The notes beneath the pieces were generated by a model. The model was not told where the DNA came from and searched no databases. It was given only the letters and a program-made list of their open reading frames with translations. Of a stretch of DNA of 64,000 nt, positions 1-19,548 are shown piece after piece. Origin of the DNA: Mesostigma viride (Eukaryota; Streptophyta; Mesostigmatophyceae; Mesostigmatales; Mesostigmataceae). Numbering within the stretch: position 1 is the first letter of the stretch; the number at the start of each line of letters is the position of its first letter. The position numbers and the translations under genes are program-made. The stretch spans positions 7,643,194-7,707,193 of the forward strand of contig RPFO01000213.1 of the NCBI GenBank assembly GCA_009746045.1, in the 5' to 3' direction.

Positions 1-363
1 TGTACCAGCATTCAACCACACTTTTCTGCGAATTCCCTGCCATGAAGTCTGCCACGTGCACGTGGTATTCTCTGTCCTCCGTGCTAGCTTTGCGCTCAGG
101 CTCTCTTCATTCTACGTTGCTTGGCGGTCCCCATCAAAGGTGTTTGGCATGTTGCTTAGAAAAGAATCTCAATGTTTGACACACCTGAGGGGGTTGTATC
201 CCAAAGCCCCAGCATGAATTGCAACGACTCCCTGCTTCAGATAGCTTGCTGCCACGGTAACCCACGCGATGAAGAATGGTTCGGTTTGAAGGGGCTCAAT
301 GCACTGCCATATTCAGCTCACACACCTGGTGCATGCCACCACCACCCCTGGGGCACCCTGCAG

Positions 364-10645
<10,282 letters not shown>

Positions 10646-10857
10646 CATGACTGTCTCGCGTCCAGTCCGGAGCGGGTCCTTGTCTCACATGGTGGATTTG
10701 TTGGTCGCCATGACAAGTGCTGAAAGCTATCCACTGCGTTGGGTTATGGAGCACTCTCGCAAAGGTATATGTTCTACCCTGCATTGGCGTTGCACATGGG
10801 ATGGCTATGTCCAGGTTGCATCGCACCCAAACATGGCTGTGTCTATGCATGGTTAGT

Positions 10858-11900
10858 CTACCTCGTGGGGGGCTTCCACAGCTGGTTGTTGACGATCAAG
10901 TCACCGCCCCTCCAGTACACCTTGGGCTTCTGGGGGTCCTGCTTGTGGCGGAGGTATTCCGGCCACAGGTCGCGTCGCTGCTGCTGCTGAGCCGGGGGTC
11001 AGGTCGTCGTCCAGCGTCCACTGGAGGTCGTGCGACTTCTTGCCGCGCGAGAGGTACAGCGCCGCCTTGACCCGCCATGGAACGGAAAGTAAGCAGGACT
11101 GGTGGGGGTGCCACCTTGACCCGTGAGTCTGGAAGGCGGTGGCAGCCAACTCAGTTCTAACTAATTTACCTGAGTCCGAGTTCCAGTTGGGTATGGAGCT
11201 TGCTCCTGAGCTCAGCCTCGGGTCTCCCCTGGCTGCTGCTCGAAACGACGCAGCACCACTCGGCATTGACGTCATGCGCGTTCGGACGTGTCCTCGCGCG
11301 CCTCTGCGTGGCGTCGGGCTTCCATCTCCTGCAGCTTCGTGGCACGATGGCATCGGTGGTCGGGGTGGTCGCTGACCGCAGTATAGGTCCGCGTAGGAGT
11401 GCGGCAGGAGGCTGCCAATGATCTGCCGGCCGGGTGGGCGGGGCCGCGATGGTGGCCGTCTGTGCTGCAAACTCCGGGACCTGCGCGGCCAGGGCGTCGG
11501 TTTGGGCGGTCCATGGCGTCGAGCTTCTTGATGAGCAGACCGCACTTGCCCTCCACATGATTTGGGCAAAAAACTAGGGCGGCATGCGCCTCGTCGGAAG
11601 CCTGCGCCGTGGTCTGGATGCGCTGTGAGCTCGGGTTAGAGTTTGTGGGCGCCTTGTTTCCGCATTGGCGACCCGGGCCTCCATGAATCGTGTTGAGCGA
11701 TGTGGTCAGCGAGGTCAGCTTTCTTTGCCAGCGGCCACGTCAGGTGCTCCTCCTGCAGCACGGCGAGGAGGTCGTCCTTGCAGAGGGATCGGGAGCCGGT
11801 GCGGCTGCTGGCACGGGGGCTGGCCGGTTGCGGCGTAGCGCAGCAAAGAGGTCTGCTTTGTTGAGCTGAAAGTAGCTGCCAGGTTGGGATCAGCATATGC
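10858..11900 (-). pseudogene. LINE ORF1 fragment, minus strand, frameshifted
   Basis: Read on the minus strand, the end is clear: VKAALYLSRGKKSHDLQW then TLDDDLTP, a frameshift in a CAG run, then QQQRRDLWPEYLRHKQDP, a VYWRGGDLIVNNQLW stretch and PPTR with TAG at 10858-10860. The DDDLTP-QQ-RR-LWPEYL and YWRG-DLIVNNQLW patterns resemble the C-terminal domain of LINE ORF1 proteins. Upstream is a SAP-like helix pair, CKDDLLAVLQEEHLTWPLA then KKADLADHIAQH (about 11685-11780). It is broken by frameshifts and is read as a dead fragment of a non-LTR element unrelated to the neighbouring genes. Confidence 0.65.
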
Positions 11901-12381
11901 GCAGGAGCGGCTCTCCCAATCTCTCGAGTGGTTGAGGAGCAACTGCACTTTGTTCGCGTCGTCAGTCATGGTCGAAATCGATCCTTTCCGCCAGGCATCA
12001 AAGTCTTGCGTTCCTGGACCAGGTACCGGACGACCCGTGGGCACACTGTCCCTTGGACAGACATAGCCAATCGAATAAGGAGAAGCGTGCATTGCCGGCC
12101 GGTAACTGAACGTAATGAATATGGGATGGGGTGCATGGATGTAGCTATATATCGAGTTCCTAGTTACAGGGTTGCGGGCAGTGACGTACCACGGCCGGAA
12201 TCGCTATGCATGCATGCCAAACTTGGTCACACGCGGAGGCCCCACCGACTGGCGGGGGGGTGCATGGTCATCCTTCATTACTGTCTGCCACCTATGTTTA
12301 CGCGTCATCTGCCTCCATATTACAGACAAACCAGGGGGTTCCCCGAGCGTGAGCCCCCGGCGCCCTGTCGAGGGTAATCAT

Positions 12382-12483
12382 GATGCAGACGCTATTCGTA
12401 ACTTTCGTACAATTATTTTTCTAAATGAGATTACCTCAGTACTCCGTGGCATGCCCATGCACATGACAGGCAAGTACTTGTAC
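12382..12483 (-). mobile_element. Second copy of the ~109-bp short element, opposite orientation
   Basis: The reverse complement of this segment is roughly 85% identical (hand alignment) to 17697-17800. The shared cores are AAGTACTTG, GGCATGCCACGGAGTACT, AAAAATAATT and the terminal CGTCTGCATCA. I see no clear target-site duplication around this copy. Confidence 0.72.
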
Positions 12484-13006
12484 TTAATACAAACCATGCA
12501 ACTCCATCAAAACCATGCACATCACCTCCACCTGTGTACCATCACTTCCAGCAGCAATCAGTCGAGCATGACACGCACATACCGACTGGGCAAAGCGCAG
12601 CATCCGCCTCATCCTCCAGAATTGTATGATATGTAATAAGAAACCGGCGAGGCGGTACGTCCGCTCCCTTGCCGAAGTGCTGATCGAATGCCGAATTTCT
12701 CCCTCTGTTGGGACTCAAGGGCGAGGTCGCCGTGGAGAGATGCCACCTCCCAAAGTCACGCAAGAAGGCCGGCCCTCCACGTACCGTTGCTCCTCTCCTT
12801 CGGGTCCACTGCGGAGCGGCCTTTGGTGCGATCTCAGCAGGGCATCATCGGCTCGGTTCAAGCTAGGACAGCAAATGGGGGTTGGACTCGACCGACGACC
12901 TTGAATGCCGGCCTAAATGTGGACGTGCTCCCGTCTTTAATTCCGACAGCGCCCTTGAGCGCTCTGTCATGGCCTCTCTGCATGGACCTGGGAGCCGACC
13001 CCACTG

Positions 13007-13760
13007 TTGCTGCCGCCATCGACATCACCGCCAGGCAAGTCGCCAATACCTGCTTCGATCCCCTCCCCTCCCTCCTCAACGCTGCATGCCCTCAACCCTG
13101 TCCACGACCACCTCGCCACCCACCACGCCCATTCCACACACGCCGACACCTCCATCCACTCCGCCCTCACCCACATGGCAGCAGGACTGCAGCAGCAGCA
13201 GCAGCTCCTCCACCAGCTCCAGCAACAACTTGCCGCCTCCATAACCCCTGCCAAGGCCACCTATGCCGCCACGCTTCAGAACCCTACGGAGCTCATCAAC
13301 GAAATCAAAACAGCCGTCAAGGCCAGCACACGGGATGCTATGCACGAACCCATCCGCTCATGCAGTATTGTTGTACGTGGCGTCCCCTCGAACGTCAACG
13401 GTGCACGCCTGGGCACCTACCACTGGGGCAACCCCTTCCTGGGGAAGCTCGGCGTGGCCCAAAGCGTCGTCATTAAAACGGCACGCCGGCTCGGCGGCCC
13501 CACCGCCCCCGTCTTGGTGGAATTCCACCGCAAGGAGGACAAACTGCAGGTGCAGAAGGCCCGCCGGAACCTCCACGATACCCAACTGAGCATGGACGAT
13601 TACTCAGTACCGCGGAGCAGCTTGAGGCCCGGGCTGCCGCCCTGAACGGCGGACGGAGGTCCACCAGGCAGCCAAGCAGGCCAAACCGAAACAACGGCGC
13701 AGCATCTATGCCCACCTCTTTAATGGCGTCTTCATCCTCCGCATTATAACGGCCAGGACC
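13007..13760 (+). pseudogene. LINE ORF1 (frameshifted)
   Basis: A Pro/His/Thr-rich N-terminus is followed by a Gln-rich helix (QQQQQLLHQLQQQLAASI). Then comes a domain with SIVVRGVPSNVN, SVVIKTARRLGGPTAPVLVE and FHRKEDKLQVQKARRNL. After HDTQLSMDDY the frame shifts, and LSTAEQLEARAAALNGG continues in another frame. This RRM-like block, then a DDxLTxEQLxxR element, is the usual ORF1 layout. Nucleic-acid binding is inferred from the family. Confidence 0.72.
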
Positions 13761-14559
13761 TTCCTCCAATGACGGCGACCCCCATGGATACCGCCGTTCC
13801 AGAGCCCCAGCCCCATGCTCGGCCCCCGCCGTCACCGCCATCGCCACCGGCATCGGTTACAGGTCTGCTCCCCAGCACGTGTGGGGATCCGCCGCGGGCC
13901 GGCAACTTCAGCTCAGGTATGGCTGCCAGGCTTAATTAATTAATTAAACTCGTGCTCCCGTTGGGGAGTCACGGAGCACCGAAGTGCTTTTAATCCCTGT
14001 GTGTGCACAACAGGAGAGAGGGCAGAGACCCCCTTTCTCCTTCATGCGCCAAAGGCATGCCTGAGGCTTGGCCGCCCCCCTAATAAATTCGTTCGCTTTG
14101 CACCCGACCCGGTGCACCCGACCCGGAGCGCTGCGAACCCTCCTCAACTATTAATGTCGACGCTCGCAGCCCCACGGCTCCGCGGCTCTAGCAGTGGGAT
14201 CTTCCTAACTCCCCTTCCTGCCCCTTTGCCTTCGCAGCCCTCGGGCTGTCGGAGAGAGAGCAACGGGTCGGCAGTGAGTCGGGTTCGCCCCGCCTCGCGC
14301 GGCCGCCTCCGAAACCTCCTCAGACTGCACTCACTTCTTATGCGTGCAGACGCAGATTCATTCTACCTTGCCACCCAAGCCGACCGTACGTCGGCGTCGC
14401 CTCGACGCGTTGGCAGGAAGAATCGAAATGGTGATTGAAAGCATAATAAGTCCTCAACCCGCCCCCCCTACCCCCCCACCTCCACCCCCACCCCCATCAC
14501 CACCCTGAGTCCATCTCCGCCCCCACCCCCGCCTGCACCCCGCTTTTCCGGAACGGTCA

Positions 14560-15530
14560 ACGCGCGCCATTGGTCATCGCCACCTTCAACGCCCGGTCGC
14601 CCGCATGCACGCTCCAGCCCGACGCTCGGACCGCTGTCACTGCCTGCCGGCAGCGACGACTGTACGTCAGTGCCTGCATCGAGTCCCCAATCTTATTGGT
14701 TTCTGCATCGACAATAACATCGCCACTCCTGGGAATCCAAGAACACAGGCGCACTGCATCGGCCCGCGGACCGACTGCCCTTGCTGCTGATCGACGACAT
14801 CGACGGCTGGCGGTTTTATTACGGATCTCGACGGCGGCGACGGCACCGGGAACGGGGGTGTCGGTCTCGACCTCTGCTCCCTGCTCGCCGTACGACACAT
14901 GGGCGAGCCCCAGCTGGTCAATGCTCGCCTCCTCGTGGCCACCCGTCCATTAGGCGGTGGAGGGCCACTCGACCTACTACTACGCCCTGACGGTGGGCGT
15001 GGGTTACGCACCCCACTCCGGCCACCCTGAACAAGATCGCAAGGACTTCTTCAGTGCTGCGCTTGAGAACCTGGCGAACGGCACCCCTGGTACGTACGTT
15101 GCAACTACCTCGCTCTGCTACTGCCGGACGCCAACGCCACGCTACCACCGGGTACTCGCGGATGTCAGCACGCCCCCAACGGTACGGTCTCCAATGCCAA
15201 CACTGAACAGTTCAGTGTTGGGTTTACTGTCTTTTTGCTGATTTAAGCTTTATATGACATGCGATTTGGTAATTACTGCCAACACCCGCTTTCCGCATAT
15301 ATATTAATAGTATAATTACTCCGCATATATATAGTCCAGATGCTTTGGTCACACACCGACACCTCGCCAACTGGCATCCGGACTATGTTGTAAATTTGCG
15401 CAAGCGTCATCAAGGATCTGTACTACTATAGCTGCTCGCTCGCACGTGGTGATCCCCCTGGTGCGCTCCGATCATCGCATCATCACCGCCCGCATCCGCC
15501 TGCGATTCCCCTCGCACTTTTGTAAGCACG
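14560..15530 (+). pseudogene. LINE ORF2 endonuclease region (APE-like), broken
   Basis: The pieces are LVIATFNARSPAC at about 14570, GIQEHRR (the family's catalytic-Glu motif) at about 14732-14752, VGVGYAPHSGHPEQDRKDFF at about 14994-15053, and VRSDHRIITARIRLRF with the SDHR motif at 15467-15478. They lie in different frames with stops between them. Together they mark an endonuclease/exonuclease/phosphatase-fold domain that nicks target DNA in non-LTR elements. Confidence 0.72.
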
Positions 15531-16549
15531 TGCATGGCACCACCTGATTTGCGCACACTGCAGTTGCTTGAGAAATCTGACGCCGCTCTGGATCGAGGAC
15601 TTCCCAGAAAAACGCGCCCACAAGCGCGCGGCAGAGGAGTTCATCGACGCGCTGGACATACCGGCCAGCCACGCCCAGCCAGCTGCCCGCTGCCGGCCCG
15701 GCATCGGCCCTTCGGCACCTCGCTGGCAAGCTGCCCGCGGCAGGGGCCCTGCTGCCCGGCCTGCCCCCCGCCGCCCGCCCCGCCGGCTTCACTCAGCCTG
15801 CACTGGCTCCCCGCCATCATCCAGGCCCGGCAAGCCCTGCGCGACAACCGCGCCCCCGCCTGCTACGCTCGCCTCAAAGCCGATTACCACTCGGCCCGAT
15901 CCGGCAGGCGACCAGGGAGCAGGAGGACCTCCACTGCCCGCGAGTACTTCGCCCACCTCCAGGACCAGCACGGCAAGCACGCATGGACCCGCCTGCGTCA
16001 CGCCGGCAACGGCCAGCCGGCGGCGCGCAGGACTTCGGCGCCGCGGACGCTCTCTGGCTCCCTGCAGCAGCAGCTTGACCAAGCTGTGGTATTCCTCCTA
16101 ATCCCGGCTGCTCGGCGCCCCCCCGCCGCCTCCTCCGCTTGGCCCTCAGACTGGCAGCCGCGCGCCTGGCGCCTGCGGGCGTCCCTGCCGCCGCCCACGC
16201 CGCCCGCCGCTGAGCAGGAGTACACGTACCCGGCCCTGACGGAACCCCTGGCCGACCCCAACGAGCTATTATACCGCCGTTCACCAAGCTAGCTCGAGCT
16301 GAGCACCGCGCCGCCATTGAAGCAGTGAACTCCGCTTCTACGCCGCCGTTGAACCTGACCAGCTCCCCGCCCCGGTGATTAAGCTGACGGCGCTCACGGG
16401 GTTCCTGCTTGGGCCGGTCTGCAACCGGATCCTGCTTGCCGACGCGCCGCCGATTCCTGAGTGGCAGCCACAGCTACCGTATTATGCTGTACAAAAACAA
16501 AGGTTCCCCTGACGACCCCGCCAACTATACTGCCGAGGAGTCTGCATCC

Positions 16550-17200
16550 AGAGCGCCGCACTCTAGTTGTTCATGCGCATGATCCTCAACCACCTTCGTT
16601 CTGCTCTTGGCCGTCACTCTAGGGGAAAGTCAAATGGGCTTTCGTTCTGGGCGCAACACCGTCATGGCCATCTTGGTCGTGCGTCGCCTCTTCGAGGAAA
16701 TCGCTCTCCTGCAACCTCGGGTGAGTTTCCCGCCATCCTGATCTTCGTCGAAGTCCTTCATCAAGGCTTTTGATTCTGTCCTCTGCCAGGGACGCTCTAT
16801 GGGCTGTCCTTGCTCGCGCTCGCGTCCCCACTCCCCTGATTACCGTCATCCGCACGCTGTATGAGGGGTCGACCACTTCGGTGCGATCTCATGCAACACG
16901 GCTTTATGGCCCGCCATGCCCACTGCTGCCAGACCGGCGTCTGGCAGGGTTGCGTCCTGTCGCCGTACCTGTTTATTATTGTAGTGGATTATGTTATTAG
17001 GCGCCAGGCACGTGCTCGCTTTGCTAGCATTGCACTGAGGCCGTGCCCCTGGCCTAGCGATCACGAACGAGCTTGAGGAAGGGGGGCCGACTAGCAAGCA
17101 GAAGTTACTAGCTGACCTCATTTATGCTGACGACATCACGCTCATCGAGAAGCCGTTGAGTCTGCCCAACTTTTAGCTGGACTGCCTGGCGCTCGAGGCT
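16550..17200 (+). pseudogene. LINE ORF2 reverse transcriptase region, broken
   Basis: Palm motifs are visible though frameshifted: SFIKAFDSV at about 16753-16779, ALWAVLARARVPTPLITVI then RTLYEGSTTSV, TGVWQGCVLSPYLFIIVVDY at about 16935-16994, and DLIYADDITL with YADD at 17123-17134. These correspond to RT blocks around the catalytic aspartates. A stop follows the YADD block. Confidence 0.82.
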
Positions 17201-17219
17201 CGGGCGGTCGGGTCTAGAA

Positions 17220-18057
17220 ATCAGCCCCAAAACGGAGGCCCTGGCCCTCGGCATGGCAGGGCCCCCACCCACACTGCGCCTCTTAGACGACACCGAGGTC
17301 AAATACCCTACTTCAGGCCGCTTCAAGCTGCTCGGCAGTTGGCTTCCCGACTGGGAGGACGACCTGACGACACGGATCGGCATGGCGTGGGCGCAACTCC
17401 ATGACCACCGCCGCTGGTGGAGCAACCCCGCCCTACCCCGGATCGTCAAGCGTGACTCTCTTCAAGAGTCATTCTGACGATCCTGACCTACGGCGCCGAG
17501 ACCTGGACACTGACGCATTAGCAGGATCGAGCTGGAGCAACGACTCAACGGCAACGTCACCAAGATGCTGCGCAAGGCATCCCCTTTGGCTCGCACATTA
17601 GTAAGTTATGAGGAGTTGTATGCTGATTTGCACTATGTTTCCCACATTATTAGGCACAGGCGCCTGGGCCTAGCCGGGCACCTGGCCCGCACAGTAAGTA
17701 AGTACTTGCGTGTCATGCGCAAAGGCATGCCACGGAGTACTACGCTAATCTCATTAGAAAAATAATTCACACAAAAGTTTAAACAAATACCGTCTGCATC
17801 AGATGGCCCGCACAGATCAGGTAGACGCATCAGATAGACTAGCTGGAACCAAGCTCGCCCAGCCTGGGCAGTATGTCCTCACCTGGCGTGCCCCAGGCCG
17901 CGCGCGGCAGGGCCGCCACCCGTGGGCTTTTCGACGTGATAGACTCGGCTTGGACATGTGCTACACTAGACGCGACGGGCTCACACCCGCGGGCAGCCTC
18001 CTGGTTTGTCTGTTTTATGGAGGCAGATGGTACGCAAGGATAGATGGCAAGAAGTGA
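17220..18057 (+). pseudogene. LINE ORF2 C-terminal region, interrupted by a short insertion
   Basis: GLEISPKTEALALG, FKLLGSWLPDWEDDL, ILTYGAETWTLTH and HRRLGLAGHLART are followed by the 109-bp insertion. Reading resumes as LARTDQVDASDRLAG then TWRAPGRARQGRHPWAFRRD, ending YARIDGKK with TGA at 18055-18057. The resumption exactly after the duplicated target site shows the insertion is younger than the LINE. Confidence 0.78.
17695..17803 (+). mobile_element. Short (~109 bp) non-autonomous element with 12-bp target-site duplication
   Basis: TGGCCCGCACAG occurs at 17683-17694 and again at 17804-17815, perfectly. Between them is a 109-bp block with no relation to LINE coding sequence, starting TAAGTAAGTACTTGCGTG and ending CGTCTGCATCAGA. 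It interrupts the conserved GHLART stretch of ORF2. A diverged copy lies inverted at 12382-12483. The class is uncertain: no terminal inverted repeat and no poly(A), so a SINE- or MITE-like element is possible. Confidence 0.8.
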
Positions 18058-19299
18058 TGAAGGAGACCACCCCCAAGTCTGTGGGGGCTCCGCGTGTGAC
18101 CGCGTATGGCATTCATAGCGATTCGGGCCGCGGTGCCCACAACCCTGTAACTAGGACCTAGATAGCTTACACCATCGATTCCATTCCATGTTCCCCTCCC
18201 ACGGAGGACTCACGTGACACAGTCACGTATCTCTTTAATCTATCTAATTAATTAATTAATGTGCACAGCAGCAGCCTGGCGACGTGACCTATGCATGCGG
18301 CCCCACCATTCCTTTCTACGATGCACACGCTGATACGCGTGGCCTAGCTGCCCACTTGCTCAAGGCGGGCAGTTTGAGAGAAGCTAGGGTGCCCAGCTCC
18401 CTCCTTCTGGTTGCCCTATAGTGGTTGAAGGTTTCTTGATTGATACAAACCTGCATGCACGTGACGCAGTACGGCTACGTGCTTTTAGCGCCTAGCTCTG
18501 ACCACACTAGGGATTACGTGTTTGCCAAGGCTCATGCAGGATGCCAATCTTTTTAAAGCCTCGCACCCGCCACGTGTCCGCTGACCTCAGGTCTTATTGC
18601 ACCCACAGTACGTGGATGCCGGGCTCTCCTAGCTCGCGTGAGCTAGTAGTCCTTGATGGCCTGCATGCCTTCTTGGCAGTGAGAGAGGGATGGGTGCATG
18701 TCTCTGCCTTCCTTCTTCATGTGTAGCAACCAGGGCATAAAAGCTCTTTCATTAGATCACTAATTGAGTGTGCATGCTTGATCCATACGTGGCTCCTTGA
18801 TGCAAGAACTCATGGTCACATGTAGAATTCTGTTATGCTTCCACGATGGCCCGGGCTTGTATATATAGTGCTTGCTCAGGGCACGTTGTGGAATCTGGCA
18901 CATATAAGGACCCATCCACCCCATCCCATTCATTTCCCTTAGGGCTTATGCTCACGTGACGCAGTTACGTGTATATCGACGAATTAAGCTGGATTTTTAT
19001 TCTTAGGATCCTCCCATTTGTTGAGGCGACCTCAAGATTTACAAGATCTTGTACTCTGCCCGCAAAAGCCAGAACGACTGGTGACGGGACACCAATAAAT
19101 TCATGGCAATAAAATTCATGGCAAGCTCTACATAACGAGGTCTCGTCTCTTCATAAACCACAAGGTCAAGAAGGCGTAAATGGCTAAACATACACGCAGG
19201 TATCTGACCAATGCCAGAACAGAGGCAGCCTTGACCGGAGCCCATGGTACAAGTTCTATTGACGTCAAGCCTGCACTGGATGTCTTATGAATACATGGC
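18058..19299. other. Convergent intergenic stretch
   Basis: No open frame with recognisable content. Up to about 18260 it is probably LINE 3' untranslated sequence. The motif CACGTGACGCAGT or a one-base variant occurs at 18211, 18459 and 18954. The segment 19039-19043 reads TGTAA on the minus strand, about 257 bases past the stop codon of the large minus-strand gene, and is a plausible poly(A) signal for it. An AT-rich TATATATA-type patch lies at about 18858. Confidence 0.5.
19039..19043 (-). terminator. Candidate TGTAA poly(A) signal of the minus-strand gene
   Basis: TGTAA on the minus strand, downstream of the stop at 19300-19302. UGUAA is the usual polyadenylation signal in chlorophyte algae; its use here is inferred. 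Confidence 0.4.
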
Positions 19300-19548
19300 C
19301 TAAGCATCCTCAACCGGGCCGTCAGTCTCGTCCATCGAGTCACCGCCCGCGTTGCCTTCCCATTCACGCATCTTCTGCGAGGCGTGCAGGTCCAGCCCCG
19401 ACTGCTTGGCGTCCTGCTGCCACCCGCGAGTCGCACCGAAAAAGCGCGTGTACTTGGCGCAGCCGGCAGCGTCGAGCAGGTGGGACGTCTTGTAGTCGCG
19501 GGGCCTGCCTTGGATCACACCTTCGCCGTTCTTGCTCTTCTTAGCCAG
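19300..19548 (-). CDS. Exon 39: C-terminal tail and stop
   Basis: The acceptor AAACAG ends at 19549. It reads [59 protein letters not shown], then [10 protein letters not shown] and TAG (19302-19300). The basic start and acidic end are not a known domain. No membrane segment or GPI-like hydrophobic tail is seen, so the product is probably soluble once secreted. Confidence 0.85.
   Translation of the reverse strand: MAKKSKNGEGVIQGRPRDYKTSHLLDAAGCAKYTRFFGATRGWQQDAKQSGLDLHASQKMREWEGNAGGDSMDETDGPVEDA

Larger units (their letters stand above)
12900..18260 (+). mobile_element. Degenerate LINE (non-LTR retrotransposon)
   Basis: In order on the plus strand: ORF1 (about 13007-13760), an apurinic-type endonuclease (about 14560-15530), a reverse transcriptase (about 16550-17200) and a C-terminal tail (17220-18057). 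Several frameshifts and stops interrupt each part. The 5' end is not defined. A (TTAA)n tract at about 18244-18260 may be the 3' tail. The FKLLGSWL, YGAETWTLTH and RRLGLAGHLART pattern is typical of non-LTR ORF2 C-termini, but the clade cannot be settled by eye. Inserted between two convergent genes. Confidence 0.82.

Noticed and set aside
12382-17800. Inverted repeats as terminal repeats of one large DNA transposon enclosing the LINE
   Set aside because: The right copy has its own 12-bp target-site duplication inside LINE ORF2, so it is an independent short insertion and not an end of the LINE-bearing unit.
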